Position numbers and translations under genes: made by a program. From assembly GCF_900129395.1 (NCBI RefSeq), contig NZ_FQVP01000005.1, positions 310,001 to 374,000 on the forward strand: a stretch of 64,000 bases of DNA, in the 5' to 3' direction. The number at the start of each line of letters is the position of its first letter. Position 1 is the stretch's first letter. The notes beneath the pieces were generated by a model, which saw only the letters and a program-made list of their open reading frames with translations, ran no database searches and was not told the origin of the DNA. The stretch comes from Pseudosulfitobacter pseudonitzschiae (GTDB taxonomy: Bacteria > Pseudomonadota > Alphaproteobacteria > Rhodobacterales > Rhodobacteraceae). Below, one piece after another: positions 8,203 through 17,670 of this stretch.

Positions 8203-9512
8203 GCGTCGAACTTCTGACCCTGCTGTTCTTCGGCAGCCTGCTGGTCTTTCTTCTGCTCGGCACTCCACTGGCCTTTGTGCTGGGCGGCGTGTCGGTGGTG
8301 TTCCTCTATTTCGAGATGGGCGAGATCGGGTTTTACCTGCTGGCCTCCAAGATGTGGGAGACGATGCAAAACCCCACGCTGATGGCGATTCCGCTGTTTG
8401 TCTTCATGGCGATCCTGCTGGAAAAGTCGGGGGTTGCGAATGATCTTTACGATATGATGCACCAGTGGTGGGGCGGCCTGCGTGGCGGTCTGGCCATTGG
8501 CACGGTGCTGATCTGCGTGATCTTTGCCGCCATGTCGGGCATTTCCGGTGCCGCCGTGGTGACCATGGGCACCATTGCCCTGCCAAAGATGCTGGAACGC
8601 GGCTATGACAAGAAGCTGGCGCTGGGGGCGATCAACGCGGGCGGCGGCTGGGGCATCCTGATCCCGCCGTCGATCCTGATGGTGCTTTATGCGCTGCTGA
8701 CCGAAGTGTCGGTGGGCCGCTTGTTCGCCGCCGGTGTCGGCCCCGGCCTGACGCTGTTCGTGCTGGTGTCGCTGTACATCGGTGGACGCTGCTGGTTGCA
8801 GCCGGATCTGGGGCCGGCCTTGCCGCCCGAGGAACGCGCGGACTGGGGACAGAAGTTCCGGTCGCTGCGCGCCGTGATCCTGCCGATCCTGATCGTGACC
8901 ATCGTTCTGGGTGCGATCTTTGGCGGCTTTGCCACCGCGACCGAGGCCGCGGCCATCGGTGTGTTCGGTGCGCTGGTCGCCACCGGCGTGAACGGGCAAT
9001 TGTCATGGAAGGTGATCCACGAGGCGTCGATTGCCACGATGAAGCTGACCGCGCTGATCATCTGGATTCTGTTTGCGGCCCACGCGTTCTCCACCGCCTA
9101 CACGGCGCTGGGCGCGCAAAGCCTGATCAGCGACCTGATGGCCTATATTCCCGGCGGTCGCTGGGGGGCGCTTGCGTTCATGCTGATGGTGCTGTTCTTC
9201 TTCGGGATGGTGCTGGACCCTGTGGGGATCATGCTGATCACGCTGCCGGTGTTCCTGCCTGTGGTGCAACAGGCGGGGTTCGACCCGATCTGGTTCGGCA
9301 TCCTGTTCATCATCATGATGGAGGTGGGGTATATGACGCCGCCCTTCGGCTTCAACCTGTTCTACCTCAAGGGGGTGGCGCCGCCGGACGTGACCATGGG
9401 TGACATCTACAGTTCGGTCATTCCTTACGTGATCGTCACGCTGATCGGCGTCTTGCTGATCATCCTGTTCCCCGGCATCGCATTGTATCTGCCGAACCTG
9501 TTCTACAACTGA
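8199..9512 (+). CDS. dctM: TRAP transporter large permease, DctM family
   Basis: 437 residues with about twelve hydrophobic segments and the hallmarks of DctM: FFGSLLVFLLLGTPLAFVLG at the start, NPTLMAIPLFVFMAILLE, AAMSGISGAAVVTMGTIALP and INAGGGWGILIPPSILMVLY. It is the main cation-coupled transport subunit in the inner membrane. It overlaps dctQ by 4 nt and ends the operon; a G+C-rich hairpin follows at 9541-9565. Length is normal for the family. Confidence 0.94.
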   Translation: MSVELLTLLFFGSLLVFLLLGTPLAFVLGGVSVVFLYFEMGEIGFYLLASKMWETMQNPTLMAIPLFVFMAILLEKSGVANDLYDMMHQWWGGLRGGLAIGTVLICVIFAAMSGISGAAVVTMGTIALPKMLERGYDKKLALGAINAGGGWGILIPPSILMVLYALLTEVSVGRLFAAGVGPGLTLFVLVSLYIGGRCWLQPDLGPALPPEERADWGQKFRSLRAVILPILIVTIVLGAIFGGFATATEAAAIGVFGALVATGVNGQLSWKVIHEASIATMKLTALIIWILFAAHAFSTAYTALGAQSLISDLMAYIPGGRWGALAFMLMVLFFFGMVLDPVGIMLITLPVFLPVVQQAGFDPIWFGILFIIMMEVGYMTPPFGFNLFYLKGVAPPDVTMGDIYSSVIPYVIVTLIGVLLIILFPGIALYLPNLFYN

Positions 9513-9540
9513 CGGGACCGGTCCCCCCTCTCGATTGAAT

Positions 9541-9565
9541 CCGCGCAGCCCCCCGGCTTGCGCGG
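9541..9565 (+). terminator. Hairpin after dctM, probable transcription end
   Basis: CCGCGCA (9541-9547) pairs with TGCGCGG (9559-9565), and the inner GCC/GGC extends the stem with one bulge. The following sequence has only a short T stretch, so it is a weak intrinsic terminator. Position 28 bp after the last TRAP gene supports the role. Confidence 0.45.
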
Positions 9566-9668
9566 ATTTGCACCTTGAACCCCTTGCGCCCGGCCCATTG
9601 GGCCAATAGAACGGCGCAAATTTTGCCAAGCACTCCGCATTGGGGTGCTGTTACGCTATGGAGCACAC

Positions 9669-11000
9669 ATGCAGGTCACCGAGACGCTGAACGAAGGTTT
9701 GAAACGCGGCTATGCCATCACGATCACTGCGGCCGAGATCGAAGCCAAAGTGAACGAAAAGCTGGCCGAGGCGCAGCCCGAAGTCGAAATGAAGGGCTTT
9801 CGCAAAGGCAAGGTTCCGATGGCGCTGCTGAAAAAGCAGTTCGGCCCGCGCATCATGGGCGAAGTCATGCAGGAAAGCGTCGATGGCGCGATGTCCAAGC
9901 ATTTTGAAGACAGCGGCGACCGTCCCGCCATGCAGCCCGATGTCAAGATGACAAACGAGAACTGGAAAGAGGGCGACGACGTCAACGTCGAGATGTCCTA
10001 TGAAAAGCTTCCCGAAATCCCCGAAGTTGACCTGAGCAAGATCGAGCTGGAAAAGCTGGTCGTGAAATCGGACGACGCGGCCGTGGAAGAGGCACTGGGC
10101 AACCTGGCCGAAACCGCGCAGGATTTCAAAGACCGCAAGAAAGGCTCCAAGGCCAAGGACGGCGATCAGGTCGTGATGGATTTCGTCGGCAAGGTTGACG
10201 GCGAAGCGTTCGAAGGCGGTTCCGCCGAAGATTATCCGCTGGTCCTGGGCTCGAACAGCTTTATCCCCGGTTTCGAAGATCAGCTGGTTGGCGTCAAAGA
10301 AGGTGAAGAAAAAGCCGTGACCGTGTCCTTCCCCGAGGACTATCAGGCCGAGCATCTGGCAGGCAAAGAAGCCGTGTTCGACTGCACCATCAAAGCGGTG
10401 AAAGAGCCCAAAGCCGCCGAGATCAACGACGAACTGGCCAAGAAGTTCGGTGCCGAAGATCTGGCCGCGCTGAAAGGCCAGATCGCCGAGCGTCTGGAAG
10501 CCGAATACGCCGGTGCCGCACGTGCGGTGATGAAACGTGGCCTGCTGGACGCCCTGGACAAGGCCGTGAGCTTTGATCTGCCCCCGTCGCTGGTCGACGC
10601 CGAAGCAGGCCAGATTGCGCACCAGCTGTGGCACGAGGAAAACCCTGACGTTCAGGGCCACGATCACCCCGAGGTGACCCCCACGGACGAGCACAAGACA
10701 CTGGCCGAGCGCCGCGTGCGTCTGGGCTTGTTGCTGGCCGAACTGGGTCAAAAGGCCGAGATCGAAGTGACCGATGCCGAGATGAGCCAGGCCGTCATGA
10801 ACCAGGCCCGTCAGTACCCCGGTCAGGAACGCCAGTTCTTTGAATTCGTGCAGCAGAACCCGCAGATGCAGCAACAGCTGCGCGCGCCGCTGTTCGAAGA
10901 CAAGGTCGTGGACCACGTCTTTGACAAGGCGACCGTCACCGAGAAGGAAATCTCGAAAGACGATCTGCAAAAAGCCGTTGAGGCGCTGGAAGACGAATAA
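9669..11000 (+). CDS. tig: Trigger factor (ribosome-associated chaperone and prolyl isomerase)
   Basis: 443 residues. The N-terminal ribosome-binding domain carries the signature [17 protein letters not shown] near residue 40. The central FKBP-type isomerase domain spans about 150-245 ([37 protein letters not shown]). The helical C-terminal chaperone domain follows. It binds near the exit tunnel and shields nascent chains. The ATG at 9669 is chosen because [13 protein letters not shown] matches family N-termini; an upstream in-frame start at 9645 lacks support. Transcribed alone, with a strong terminator after it. Confidence 0.97.
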   Translation: MQVTETLNEGLKRGYAITITAAEIEAKVNEKLAEAQPEVEMKGFRKGKVPMALLKKQFGPRIMGEVMQESVDGAMSKHFEDSGDRPAMQPDVKMTNENWKEGDDVNVEMSYEKLPEIPEVDLSKIELEKLVVKSDDAAVEEALGNLAETAQDFKDRKKGSKAKDGDQVVMDFVGKVDGEAFEGGSAEDYPLVLGSNSFIPGFEDQLVGVKEGEEKAVTVSFPEDYQAEHLAGKEAVFDCTIKAVKEPKAAEINDELAKKFGAEDLAALKGQIAERLEAEYAGAARAVMKRGLLDALDKAVSFDLPPSLVDAEAGQIAHQLWHEENPDVQGHDHPEVTPTDEHKTLAERRVRLGLLLAELGQKAEIEVTDAEMSQAVMNQARQYPGQERQFFEFVQQNPQMQQQLRAPLFEDKVVDHVFDKATVTEKEISKDDLQKAVEALEDE

Positions 11001-11031
11001 GTCTTTCGCCCTCTTTCTGGTTCGGAATTGG

Positions 11032-11060
11032 AAAAGGCCGCCTTTCGGGGCGGCCTTTTT
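11032..11060 (+). terminator. Intrinsic terminator of tig
   Basis: A G+C-rich stem (AAAAGGCCGCC pairing with GGGCGGCCTTTTT around a short loop) ends in five T residues. It starts 31 nt after the tig stop. Confidence 0.9.
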
Positions 11061-11178
11061 CGTCTTGTGTGTCTTGTCACAGAGCGCTGCGTCGGCCCGT
11101 CCGGGCGGGGGGCGAACGCCGGGCAATCGCGACCCGAACTTACTGATCCTTAAAACCAGCGTGGACCGATTGGATCCT

Positions 11179-11916
11179 CTATTTGCCCTCAATAGTTAGC
11201 AGACTGGAGAATTTGACATGGGACCAGGCCAAACTGAGCTTGTAGCTCTTGAGCTCGGAAGTAGGCAGCGTCAGTTGATCCTGCCGCGCCATTTCGGACA
11301 GCTCGCGGTTCAGCCTGCGCAACTCCGTCATCATATGGCGGGCCGTATCGCCCGATATCCGGCGTGACTGGGTCAGGAAGGCGGCAGCCTCGGTATCCTG
11401 CGCCAGAAAAACCTGACGGACAAAGTCGAGGTTGATCTTCATCAGGGCACGATGCAACGGACCGTCGCGCCTGAACTGGATCGGATGCTCCAATAGCAGG
11501 CGGATGCGTCCGGTTGCCTGCACTTCAGCAAGCCCGAGCCGTTCAAGTTTTCGACCCATCCTGAGCGTATCGCCCGGGTCCAGCTTGAACTGTCGCGCGA
11601 TTTCTTCGACAGGCATGCCATCGTGCAGCAGAATGAAAAAGTTGAACAGCGACGGATCACCGGCCAGTTGCGCTTCGATACGGTCCCCGAGCGCGACCGG
11701 CGTGACCGTCGTGCGTTTGGCCTGTGCCACCACGTCTTCCAGCGCCAATCCCAGCGCATCGCAGATTTCAACGATCCTGCTTAGCTTGTCGTCACGTGCG
11801 GCAAACACCCGTTTGATCGTAGGTTCCGAGGTTTCGAGCCTGCGGGCAAGCTCCGCGTAGGTGATCTTGCGCGCCCGCAACACCGTCTTGAGTGTTTCGA
11901 AAATTCTCGCTTGCAC
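11179..11916 (-). CDS. XRE-family helix-turn-helix transcriptional regulator
   Basis: 245 residues from the GTG at 11916, preferred because AGAGAGG lies 5 nt upstream. A GTG further upstream at 11943 would give 254 residues but has no ribosome binding site and abuts the operator. An HTH region lies near residues 15-65 (ITYAELARRLETSEPTIKRV), then GDALGLALEDV-type helices. The remaining part (about 170 residues) is helical and not recognised; it may sense a ligand. The gene is divergent from a lactonase-like gene, and a 19-bp inverted repeat sits between them. Autoregulation and control of the neighbour are inferred. Confidence 0.75.
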   Translation of the reverse strand: MQARIFETLKTVLRARKITYAELARRLETSEPTIKRVFAARDDKLSRIVEICDALGLALEDVVAQAKRTTVTPVALGDRIEAQLAGDPSLFNFFILLHDGMPVEEIARQFKLDPGDTLRMGRKLERLGLAEVQATGRIRLLLEHPIQFRRDGPLHRALMKINLDFVRQVFLAQDTEAAAFLTQSRRISGDTARHMMTELRRLNRELSEMARQDQLTLPTSELKSYKLSLAWSHVKFSSLLTIEGK

Positions 11917-11948
11917 GGCGGCCTCTCTGATGCTGCTTTCCACGGTTT

Positions 11949-11967
11949 GGTATCAAAAATTGATACC
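11949..11967. promoter_or_regulatory. Operator-like inverted repeat between XRE regulator and lactonase-like gene
   Basis: GGTATCAA-AAA-TTGATACC has 8-bp perfect arms and a 3-nt spacer. It lies 33 bp upstream of the preferred start of the XRE regulator and about 70 bp upstream of the lactonase-like gene. Size and symmetry fit a lambda-repressor-type HTH dimer. Confidence 0.6.
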
Positions 11968-12035
11968 GACAAGTTAAATATTCTCCATTTCGATCATTAT
12001 CAGTAACTCAGGTCAGGTCAAATGAGGATTTGGAT

Positions 12036-12878
12036 ATGATCAAGAAAACAATGTTGGCGGGGCTGGCTCTGGTCCTGAACACAGGCGCCGTACTGGCGGA
12101 TGAAAACTGGACTGCGGGTGGTTTCGACATGCCGGAATCGGCTGTGTTCGATACAGAGCGGAACCGGATCATTCTCAGCACCATCATCGGCAATCCGGGC
12201 GCTGCCGATGGGCAAGGCAGCCTAGTGCTTCTGTCACCGGAGGGTGACGTGATCGACGCCAATTGGGCGGTGGGGCTGGACGCACCAAAAGGAATGGCGA
12301 TCCTGGGCGACGTGCTGCTGGTCGCGGACCTGACCAGACTGCATGAAATCGACCTTGCCACAGGAAAAATCCGCCGGTCGCTTGCCATGCCGGAAGCCGT
12401 CTTTCTCAATGATGTCACTTCCGATGGAGAGGTCGCCTTTGTGAGTGATCTGATGACGGACAGCCTGTGGCGCTACGCCGATGGGGCGTTAACCCTCTGG
12501 TTCAGCGACCCGCAGCTTGCCCATCCCAATGGCGTTTTCCTTGATGAAGGACGGTTGCTTGTCGGGTCATGGGGCGCGGGCCTGCGCGACGATTTCACAA
12601 CAGAAACGCAAGGGTCGCTGCTGTCTGTCTCATTGGACACAAAGGAGATCAGCGTCGTCGCACCGAACATCGGCAATATCGACGGCATCACCCGGATCGA
12701 CGACGCAATCATCGTGAGCGATTGGGTGACGGGCGGGTTGCTCGAGATCGGGCGTGACGGTGTGGCACAGCAGGTGGCCCAATTTGCGCCGGGACTTGCA
12801 GATATTTCTTCTGATGGAAGTACGCTTTACCTGCCAATGATGCTCGATGGCTCGTTGATTTCTCGGGACTATCCATGA
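12036..12878 (+). CDS. Periplasmic SMP-30/gluconolactonase-like beta-propeller protein
   Basis: 280 residues. A signal peptide is visible (MIKKTMLAGLALVLNTGAVLA, cleavage before DENW). The body has recurring propeller-blade motifs such as MPESAVFDTERNRIILST, LDAPKGMAILGDVLLVADLT and LAHPNGVFLDEGRLLVGSW, and resembles SMP-30/strictosidine synthase-like proteins. The ATG at 12036 follows TGAGGA at a good distance. It is divergent from an XRE regulator and 58 bp ahead of a carboxymuconolactone decarboxylase-like gene. Lactone hydrolysis is the best guess; non-enzymatic family members exist. Confidence 0.7.
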   Translation: MIKKTMLAGLALVLNTGAVLADENWTAGGFDMPESAVFDTERNRIILSTIIGNPGAADGQGSLVLLSPEGDVIDANWAVGLDAPKGMAILGDVLLVADLTRLHEIDLATGKIRRSLAMPEAVFLNDVTSDGEVAFVSDLMTDSLWRYADGALTLWFSDPQLAHPNGVFLDEGRLLVGSWGAGLRDDFTTETQGSLLSVSLDTKEISVVAPNIGNIDGITRIDDAIIVSDWVTGGLLEIGRDGVAQQVAQFAPGLADISSDGSTLYLPMMLDGSLISRDYP

Positions 12879-12882
12879 GCGG

Positions 12883-12909
12883 GGTGCTGGCACCCACGGG
12901 GCCAGCACC
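12883..12909 (+). promoter_or_regulatory. Intercistronic stem-loop
   Basis: GGTGCTGGC (12883-12891) pairs perfectly with GCCAGCACC (12901-12909) around a 9-nt loop. It begins 4 nt after the lactonase-like gene. No T-run follows, so it is more likely an mRNA-stabilising or partial-termination element before the downstream gene. Confidence 0.5.
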
Positions 12910-12936
12910 AATGATTCTAAATCAGGAAAAACGGTT

Positions 12937-13317
12937 ATGAACGATACATATGCGCTCGGTCGTGAATTGGCTGAAGCGCTCAACCCTGGACTGGGACAGG
13001 CCCTTGAAGAACGCTACGGTGCCCTTCTGCCAGGTATGCCGCAAAGCGTTGTAGATTTTGCCTGTGGTCAACAATATTGCCGTCCGGGTCTTGCACTGCA
13101 CGATCGTTACTTGGCAACTATTGCAGCGCTGACAGCCCTTGGGGGGCAGACGGCACCACAACTTAGGATCAATATTTCTGCAGGTCTTAAAGCTGGCTTG
13201 ACCGAAACGGAAATTGCGGAAGCGATTTGGCAGATGTCGCTTTATGGCGGGTTTCCCGCAGCCATCAACGCTTTGAATGTGGCACTGAACGTTTTCCGCC
13301 AGGGAGATGACCCATGA
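12937..13317 (+). CDS. Carboxymuconolactone decarboxylase (CMD) family protein
   Basis: 126 residues with the CMD fold signature: LALHDRYLATIAALTALGG, LRINISAGLKAGLTETEIAE and IWQMSLYGGFPAAINALNVA. The family includes 4-carboxymuconolactone decarboxylase and AhpD-like peroxidase partners. The AhpD CxxC pair is absent (only isolated cysteines near residues 43 and 48), so a redox role is less likely. It follows the lactonase-like gene by 58 bp on the same strand, probably in one operon under the XRE regulator. The pair may act on a lactone substrate, which is inference. Confidence 0.75.
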   Translation: MNDTYALGRELAEALNPGLGQALEERYGALLPGMPQSVVDFACGQQYCRPGLALHDRYLATIAALTALGGQTAPQLRINISAGLKAGLTETEIAEAIWQMSLYGGFPAAINALNVALNVFRQGDDP

Positions 13318-13443
13318 ATGGATCATGACCTTCGGCTAGAACGATAGCAGCGAAAACTGACCTTCTGAACGGCGGGCGTTCGCCGGGCGAACACCGAGAG
13401 GCCGACGGTGTTGCGCACCTTGCTTGCGGGCCGGTTTCGTCCC

Positions 13444-13929
13444 TCAGCCCTTGCGCAGGCCAGTTTCCACCAACATGCCGCGTTTCTTGGCTTCGTAGTA
13501 ATATCCGCGCGCGTACCAGTGGATCGCGGTGCTCATGTCGCCGTTGGACAACAGCCACGCGCCGCGCAGGTATTTGACGCCGTATTTCAGGTTGGTTTCG
13601 GCATCCAGCAAATCAGAGGCAGACCCCCTGTGACCCATGCTGCGGGCTGTTGCAGGCAGGATTTGCAACAGGCCGTAATAGGGGCCGTTCCGGGCTTTGG
13701 GGTTGTGGGTGCTTTCGCGGATGGCCAGGCGGTGGATCAACGGGCGCGGGACCTCGTAGGCGTCGGCGTATTTGTTGATCAGGCGACGCAGTTCCGGCGT
13801 CTCGTTGGGGTACAGCGGCGGTTCCATGAAACCGGGGCCTTTTTCTTCGGTGGGCGCTGCGCTGCATGCGGACAGGGCAGGGGCGCAGGCCAGCATCAGT
13901 AGTGCGGTGCGACGGGTGAATGAAGGCAT
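13444..13929 (-). CDS. Lytic transglycosylase (SLT domain) lipoprotein
   Basis: 161 residues. The N-terminus is a lipoprotein signal (LLMLACAPALSACS) with the lipid-modified cysteine at C22, so it is membrane-anchored in the cell envelope. The SLT catalytic glutamate is E72 in IHRLAIRESTHNPKA, followed by YYGLLQILPATARSMG and LLDAETNLKYGVKYL. It cleaves peptidoglycan glycan strands with anhydro-muramyl ends. The frame is open further upstream, but the ATG at 13929 gives the exact lipoprotein signal. Confidence 0.88.
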   Translation of the reverse strand: MPSFTRRTALLMLACAPALSACSAAPTEEKGPGFMEPPLYPNETPELRRLINKYADAYEVPRPLIHRLAIRESTHNPKARNGPYYGLLQILPATARSMGHRGSASDLLDAETNLKYGVKYLRGAWLLSNGDMSTAIHWYARGYYYEAKKRGMLVETGLRKG

Positions 13930-14077
13930 ACTATGACCGTGAACAGTGAATATGCCAGCGATGTAGGCCGATTGCGGTGATTCCGGCCAGCCACCTTGCC
14001 TGACATGGGCGCGAACACGCCGATGTGAGCGGTTGGTAAGCGCCAAGGCGCTTGTGCGCCTTGGCCGGGCTCTTCGC

Positions 14078-16036
14078 TTACAACTGGATGCGGAAGCGGG
14101 CGAAGCCGTCGTCGCCTTCGCCTGCGGGGGCGATGTCCACGCCCTTGACGTCGGCCACATAGTCCGCAGCCTTGGGGCCGGTGTCGAACAGAACGCTGGC
14201 GCCCTCGACCGGCGCAAAGGTCCAGTTGGCATCGGCGCGGGGGCTGATGGTGCCTTGTTCAACGATATAGCGCACGATTACATCGCGGTTGGTGTCGGGG
14301 CCTTCAAACACGATGCTGTCGCCCATGGCTCCGGGGAAAGCGCCGCCGCCACTGGCGCGGTAGTTGTTGGTAGCGACGATGAATTTTGCAGCCGGATCAA
14401 TGGGTTTTCCGTCATAGTTCAGGTTCACGATCCGGTTGGCGTCGGGGTTGATGACTTCGCCCTTGCTGTCGAACTTCGACGGCTGGGACAGGTCGATCTG
14501 ATAGGTCACACCGTCCATCACATCAAAGTTGTAGCTGGGAAACTCGGGGTTCAGCAGCATCTGGTCGGCTTCACCAGGCGTTACCTGATTGAACATGCCC
14601 GCCGAGCGTTCCAGCCAGTCCTTGACTTGCGCCCCGGTAACCAGAACCGCGCGCGCGGTGTTGGGGTAGAGATACAGGTCCGAGACGTTCTTGATGGCCA
14701 CGTCGCCCTTGGGCACATCGGTATAATATTCCGGGCCACCACGACCGCCGGCCTTGAAGGGGGCCGCGGCAGAGAGGATCGGCAGGTCCTCGTATTCGGT
14801 GCCCTTCATCATCTGCGCAATGTACCACGTCTGGGCAATCGACACGATCTGCACGGACGGATCATCCGCCACCAGCGCGAAATAGCTGTGCAGCGGTGCG
14901 TCGGTCTTGCCCACGGCGCGGCGGACATAGGCCAGCGTGGCGTCGTGTTCCGCCTGCACCGAGGCCAGCACCTCGGGATCGCTTTCCACCAGTGCTGTAA
15001 CGCTGCGGTCTTCGTTGCGCTTGGAAATCGGGCGCGCCTCAGAAGCGGACCCCGCGATGCGCCAGCCGTTGCCGTCGCGTTCCAGCATCAGGTCGATCAA
15101 CCCCATGTGGCTGCCCCAGAACCCGCCCATGGTGGCCGGTTTGCCGTGGATGGTCCCTGCGTCCGCGTCAACGGCGGCGTATTCGGTATAGGTGGCCGAG
15201 GGGAACACAAGGTGGCTGTGTCCGGTCATGATCGCGTCGATGCCGTCCACAGCCGCCAGCGGGACGGATGCGTTTTCCATGCCCTCGCTGTGATCGGCAG
15301 CACCGATGCCCGAGTGGGACAGGGCGATGATGATGTCGGCACCCTGTTCTTTCATTTGTGGTACATAAGCCTGCGCAGTTTGTACAATATCGCGGGTCTG
15401 CACATTGCCTTCCAGGTGGCGGCGGTCCCAGTTCATGATTTGCGGCGGGACAAACCCGATCAGCCCGATCTTGATCGGGTGGCTGTTGCCCGCGCCGTCG
15501 GTGATCATCCGGTCGATCAGCACATAGGGTTCGATCAACGTGGTGTCCTTGGTCGGGTCGCTGCCCATCTCCTTGACCACATTGGCCGAGACCACCGGAT
15601 AGTTGGCGCCTGCGAGGGATTTCATCAGGAAATCGAGACCGTAGTTGAATTCGTGGTTGCCCAGCGTCGAGGCGTCAAAGCCCAGCGTGTTCATCGCGGC
15701 AATGACGGGATGCATGTCGCCGTCCTTCATCCCGCGTTCATAGGCGATGTAATCGCCCATCGGGTTGCCTTGCAGGAAATCGCCGTTGTCCAGCAGCAGC
15801 GAATTGGTCGCCTCGGCGCGGATGTCCTTGATGAGCGACGCGGTGCGGGCAAGGCCCACGGTGTCGACTTCCTTGTCGGCGTAGTAGTCGTAGGGAAAGA
15901 CATGCACGTGCAGGTCGGTGGTTTCCATCAGCCGCAGGTGCGCCTGGTTGGCGGCGGCATTGGCCGAAAACGGGTGTACGGCCAGCAGGCTGGCGGAGCT
16001 GGCGATAAAGGCGCGGCGGGACAGGGTGAAGGGCAT
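14078..16036 (-). CDS. cpdB: 2',3'-cyclic-nucleotide 2'-phosphodiesterase/3'-nucleotidase
   Basis: 652 residues, periplasmic. The start has twin arginines ([18 protein letters not shown]), compatible with Tat export. The N-terminal metallophosphatase domain shows [49 protein letters not shown] and [10 protein letters not shown]. The C-terminal 5'-nucleotidase domain carries the CpdB-type motifs [20 protein letters not shown] and [14 protein letters not shown]. It hydrolyses cyclic 2',3'-NMPs and 3'-nucleotides for phosphate and nucleoside salvage. AAAGGA precedes the ATG by 7 nt. Confidence 0.93.
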   Translation of the reverse strand: MPFTLSRRAFIASSASLLAVHPFSANAAANQAHLRLMETTDLHVHVFPYDYYADKEVDTVGLARTASLIKDIRAEATNSLLLDNGDFLQGNPMGDYIAYERGMKDGDMHPVIAAMNTLGFDASTLGNHEFNYGLDFLMKSLAGANYPVVSANVVKEMGSDPTKDTTLIEPYVLIDRMITDGAGNSHPIKIGLIGFVPPQIMNWDRRHLEGNVQTRDIVQTAQAYVPQMKEQGADIIIALSHSGIGAADHSEGMENASVPLAAVDGIDAIMTGHSHLVFPSATYTEYAAVDADAGTIHGKPATMGGFWGSHMGLIDLMLERDGNGWRIAGSASEARPISKRNEDRSVTALVESDPEVLASVQAEHDATLAYVRRAVGKTDAPLHSYFALVADDPSVQIVSIAQTWYIAQMMKGTEYEDLPILSAAAPFKAGGRGGPEYYTDVPKGDVAIKNVSDLYLYPNTARAVLVTGAQVKDWLERSAGMFNQVTPGEADQMLLNPEFPSYNFDVMDGVTYQIDLSQPSKFDSKGEVINPDANRIVNLNYDGKPIDPAAKFIVATNNYRASGGGAFPGAMGDSIVFEGPDTNRDVIVRYIVEQGTISPRADANWTFAPVEGASVLFDTGPKAADYVADVKGVDIAPAGEGDDGFARFRIQL

Positions 16037-16187
16037 GACGTGATCCTTTGGTGCATCTGCGACCGGCTATCGCTGCGGTCTGTGACAGGGGCATGACAGA
16101 CCGGAATGATGCCTGTTAGCGATATCTGAGGTCAATGGGGGGAATGTGGTGCGTTGGGGCACCCTGCACCCGGTCGGATGCGCGCTC

Positions 16188-16994
16188 TTAACCGGCTTCG
16201 GCAATCAGCCGCGTCATTGCTGCAGCTGTTTCGGGATCGGCGGGAAAGAACGCCTCGATCGCCACTTCGGACAATGTCACGTCAACGGCCGTTCCGAACA
16301 CGGTGGTCGTTCCAAGAAAGGTTAACGGGCCGTGGCGGCTTTTGAGCTTGAGGGGGACGGCGATCTGGGTTGGGCTTGCAGGCGATAGCCGCATCCCCTG
16401 ACTGTGCGTCGGGGCAGGCAGCGCGGCCAGTTCGGTGTGCAGGGCCAGAAGTTTGGGGTCGGCGGTCTGGTCGACCTCGTGCAAGAGCCGTGCGAGGACA
16501 TAGGCGCGCCATTCGGCAAAGTTGACAATGCGCGGGGCCAGCCCTTCGGGGTGCATGCTGAGCCGCAGGACATTCACCGTCCCCGCAAGCAGGTGCGGCG
16601 CGACACCGTCCAGCAGCGCATAGATCGCCGCATTGGCGGCCTGAAGTTCCCAATACCGGTTCACCGCAAGCGCGGGATGGGGCAGGTGACCCTGCAGGAT
16701 CTGCCCGATCACCGTCTGCGCGGCAGACAGCGCCGGTGCGTCCAGCGGATGCTGCGGATAGTGCGGTGCATGGCCGGCGGCCACCAGCACCGCGTTGCGC
16801 TCGCGCAGGGGCACGTCCAGCTGTTCACACAGCCGCATCACCATCTCGCGGCTGGGGCGCGCGCGTCCCGATTCCACAAAGCTGAGATGACGCTGGGAGA
16901 TGCCGGCCTCGGCGGACAGGTCCAGCTGGCTCAGACGCCTGCGGCTGCGCCACTGGCGCAGCAATTGCCCTGCGGATTCTCGTGTTTCGATCAT
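16188..16994 (-). CDS. XRE-family regulator with MmyB-like ligand-binding domain
   Basis: 268 residues. The N-terminal HTH (LLRQWRSRRRLSQLDLSAEA, GISQRHLSFVESGRARPSRE) is followed by VPLRERNAVLVAAGHAP and an MmyB-like domain (ALAVNRYWELQAANAAIYAL, NVLRLSMHPEGLAPRIVNF). This family often controls a divergently transcribed neighbour and may bind a small hydrophobic ligand. Here the divergent neighbour is a four-helix membrane protein with an inverted repeat in between. No ligand can be named. Confidence 0.85.
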   Translation of the reverse strand: MIETRESAGQLLRQWRSRRRLSQLDLSAEAGISQRHLSFVESGRARPSREMVMRLCEQLDVPLRERNAVLVAAGHAPHYPQHPLDAPALSAAQTVIGQILQGHLPHPALAVNRYWELQAANAAIYALLDGVAPHLLAGTVNVLRLSMHPEGLAPRIVNFAEWRAYVLARLLHEVDQTADPKLLALHTELAALPAPTHSQGMRLSPASPTQIAVPLKLKSRHGPLTFLGTTTVFGTAVDVTLSEVAIEAFFPADPETAAAMTRLIAEAG

Positions 16995-17026
16995 GACGGA
17001 AGCTTAAACGGACATTCTTTGCGCGA

Positions 17027-17047
17027 CGATTACCTGTGACGTAATCG
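17027..17047. promoter_or_regulatory. Inverted repeat between MmyB-type regulator and divergent membrane protein
   Basis: CGATTAC-N7-GTAATCG gives 7-bp perfect arms whose centres are 14 bp apart, about 32 bp upstream of the regulator's ATG and 80 bp upstream of the membrane protein. A second short palindrome, TTCGT-C-ACGAA, lies at 17060-17070. Both are candidate regulator sites. Confidence 0.45.
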
Positions 17048-17126
17048 ACTTTACTACCTTTCGTCACGAAGTTCCGCATATCGCCCGACCCGATTGGTGG
17101 GGCACAGCAGAAAAAGGAACACGTTC

Positions 17127-17525
17127 ATGATCAAGTCAGCTTCTCAACTTACACTGCAATCCATTCTGAAACTTGATGCGGTCACCTGTGCCGCGATGGG
17201 GGCTTTGCTGGCGCTTGCCTCCGCTCCGGTGGCGGCCCTGACGCAGATCGGCGCGCCGCTTTTGTTCTGGGCCGGACTGTTCCTGTTTCCGGTGGCGGGC
17301 TTCATGTTCGCCTGCGCTCAGATGCGTCGCGTTCCGATGTGGGCCACTGGCCTTGTGGTTGTCGGAAACGGGCTGTGGGTGCTGGTCAGTCTGGCGCTGC
17401 CTTTGGCGGGGCTGATTGCACCCAATGCGCTGGGGTGGCTATTCCTTGTGGGGCAGGCCGTTGTCGTTCTGATGATCACCGCGCAGGAATGGCGTGCGGT
17501 GCAGCAGCAGCCTCTTGCCACGTAA
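17127..17525 (+). CDS. Small membrane protein of unknown function
   Basis: 132 residues with four likely membrane helices (VTCAAMGALLALASAPVAAL; LLFWAGLFLFPVAGFMFACA; WATGLVVVGNGLWVLVSLAL; ALGWLFLVGQAVVVLMITA). No enzyme motif is visible. The ATG at 17127 follows AAAAAGGAAC. It is divergent from the MmyB-type regulator with 132 bp between them and is probably its target. I do not recognise the family. Confidence 0.7.
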   Translation: MIKSASQLTLQSILKLDAVTCAAMGALLALASAPVAALTQIGAPLLFWAGLFLFPVAGFMFACAQMRRVPMWATGLVVVGNGLWVLVSLALPLAGLIAPNALGWLFLVGQAVVVLMITAQEWRAVQQQPLAT

Positions 17526-17614
17526 GCCGTAAGGCGCAGGAGAAAATGCCTTGACCTGTCAGGCCCTCGTCCATCTTCGCGACGCTGCGATGGGACCCCG
17601 CGTGACATCAAACG

Positions 17615-17642
17615 AAAAAGGCCGCCCCGAGGGGCGGCCTTT
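17615..17642 (-). terminator. Intrinsic terminator of the rpsF-rpsR-rplI operon
   Basis: Read on the minus strand, a G+C-rich stem (GGCCGCCCC paired with GGGGCGGCC) ends in a run of five T. It lies about 30 nt beyond the rplI stop. Confidence 0.88.
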
Positions 17643-17670
17643 GCAATGTTCACTGTGCGCAGATGCGCGA

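Noticed and set aside
14033-16096. A 687-codon plus-strand frame opposite cpdB
   Set aside because: cpdB explains the region in full; the opposite frame is a shadow.
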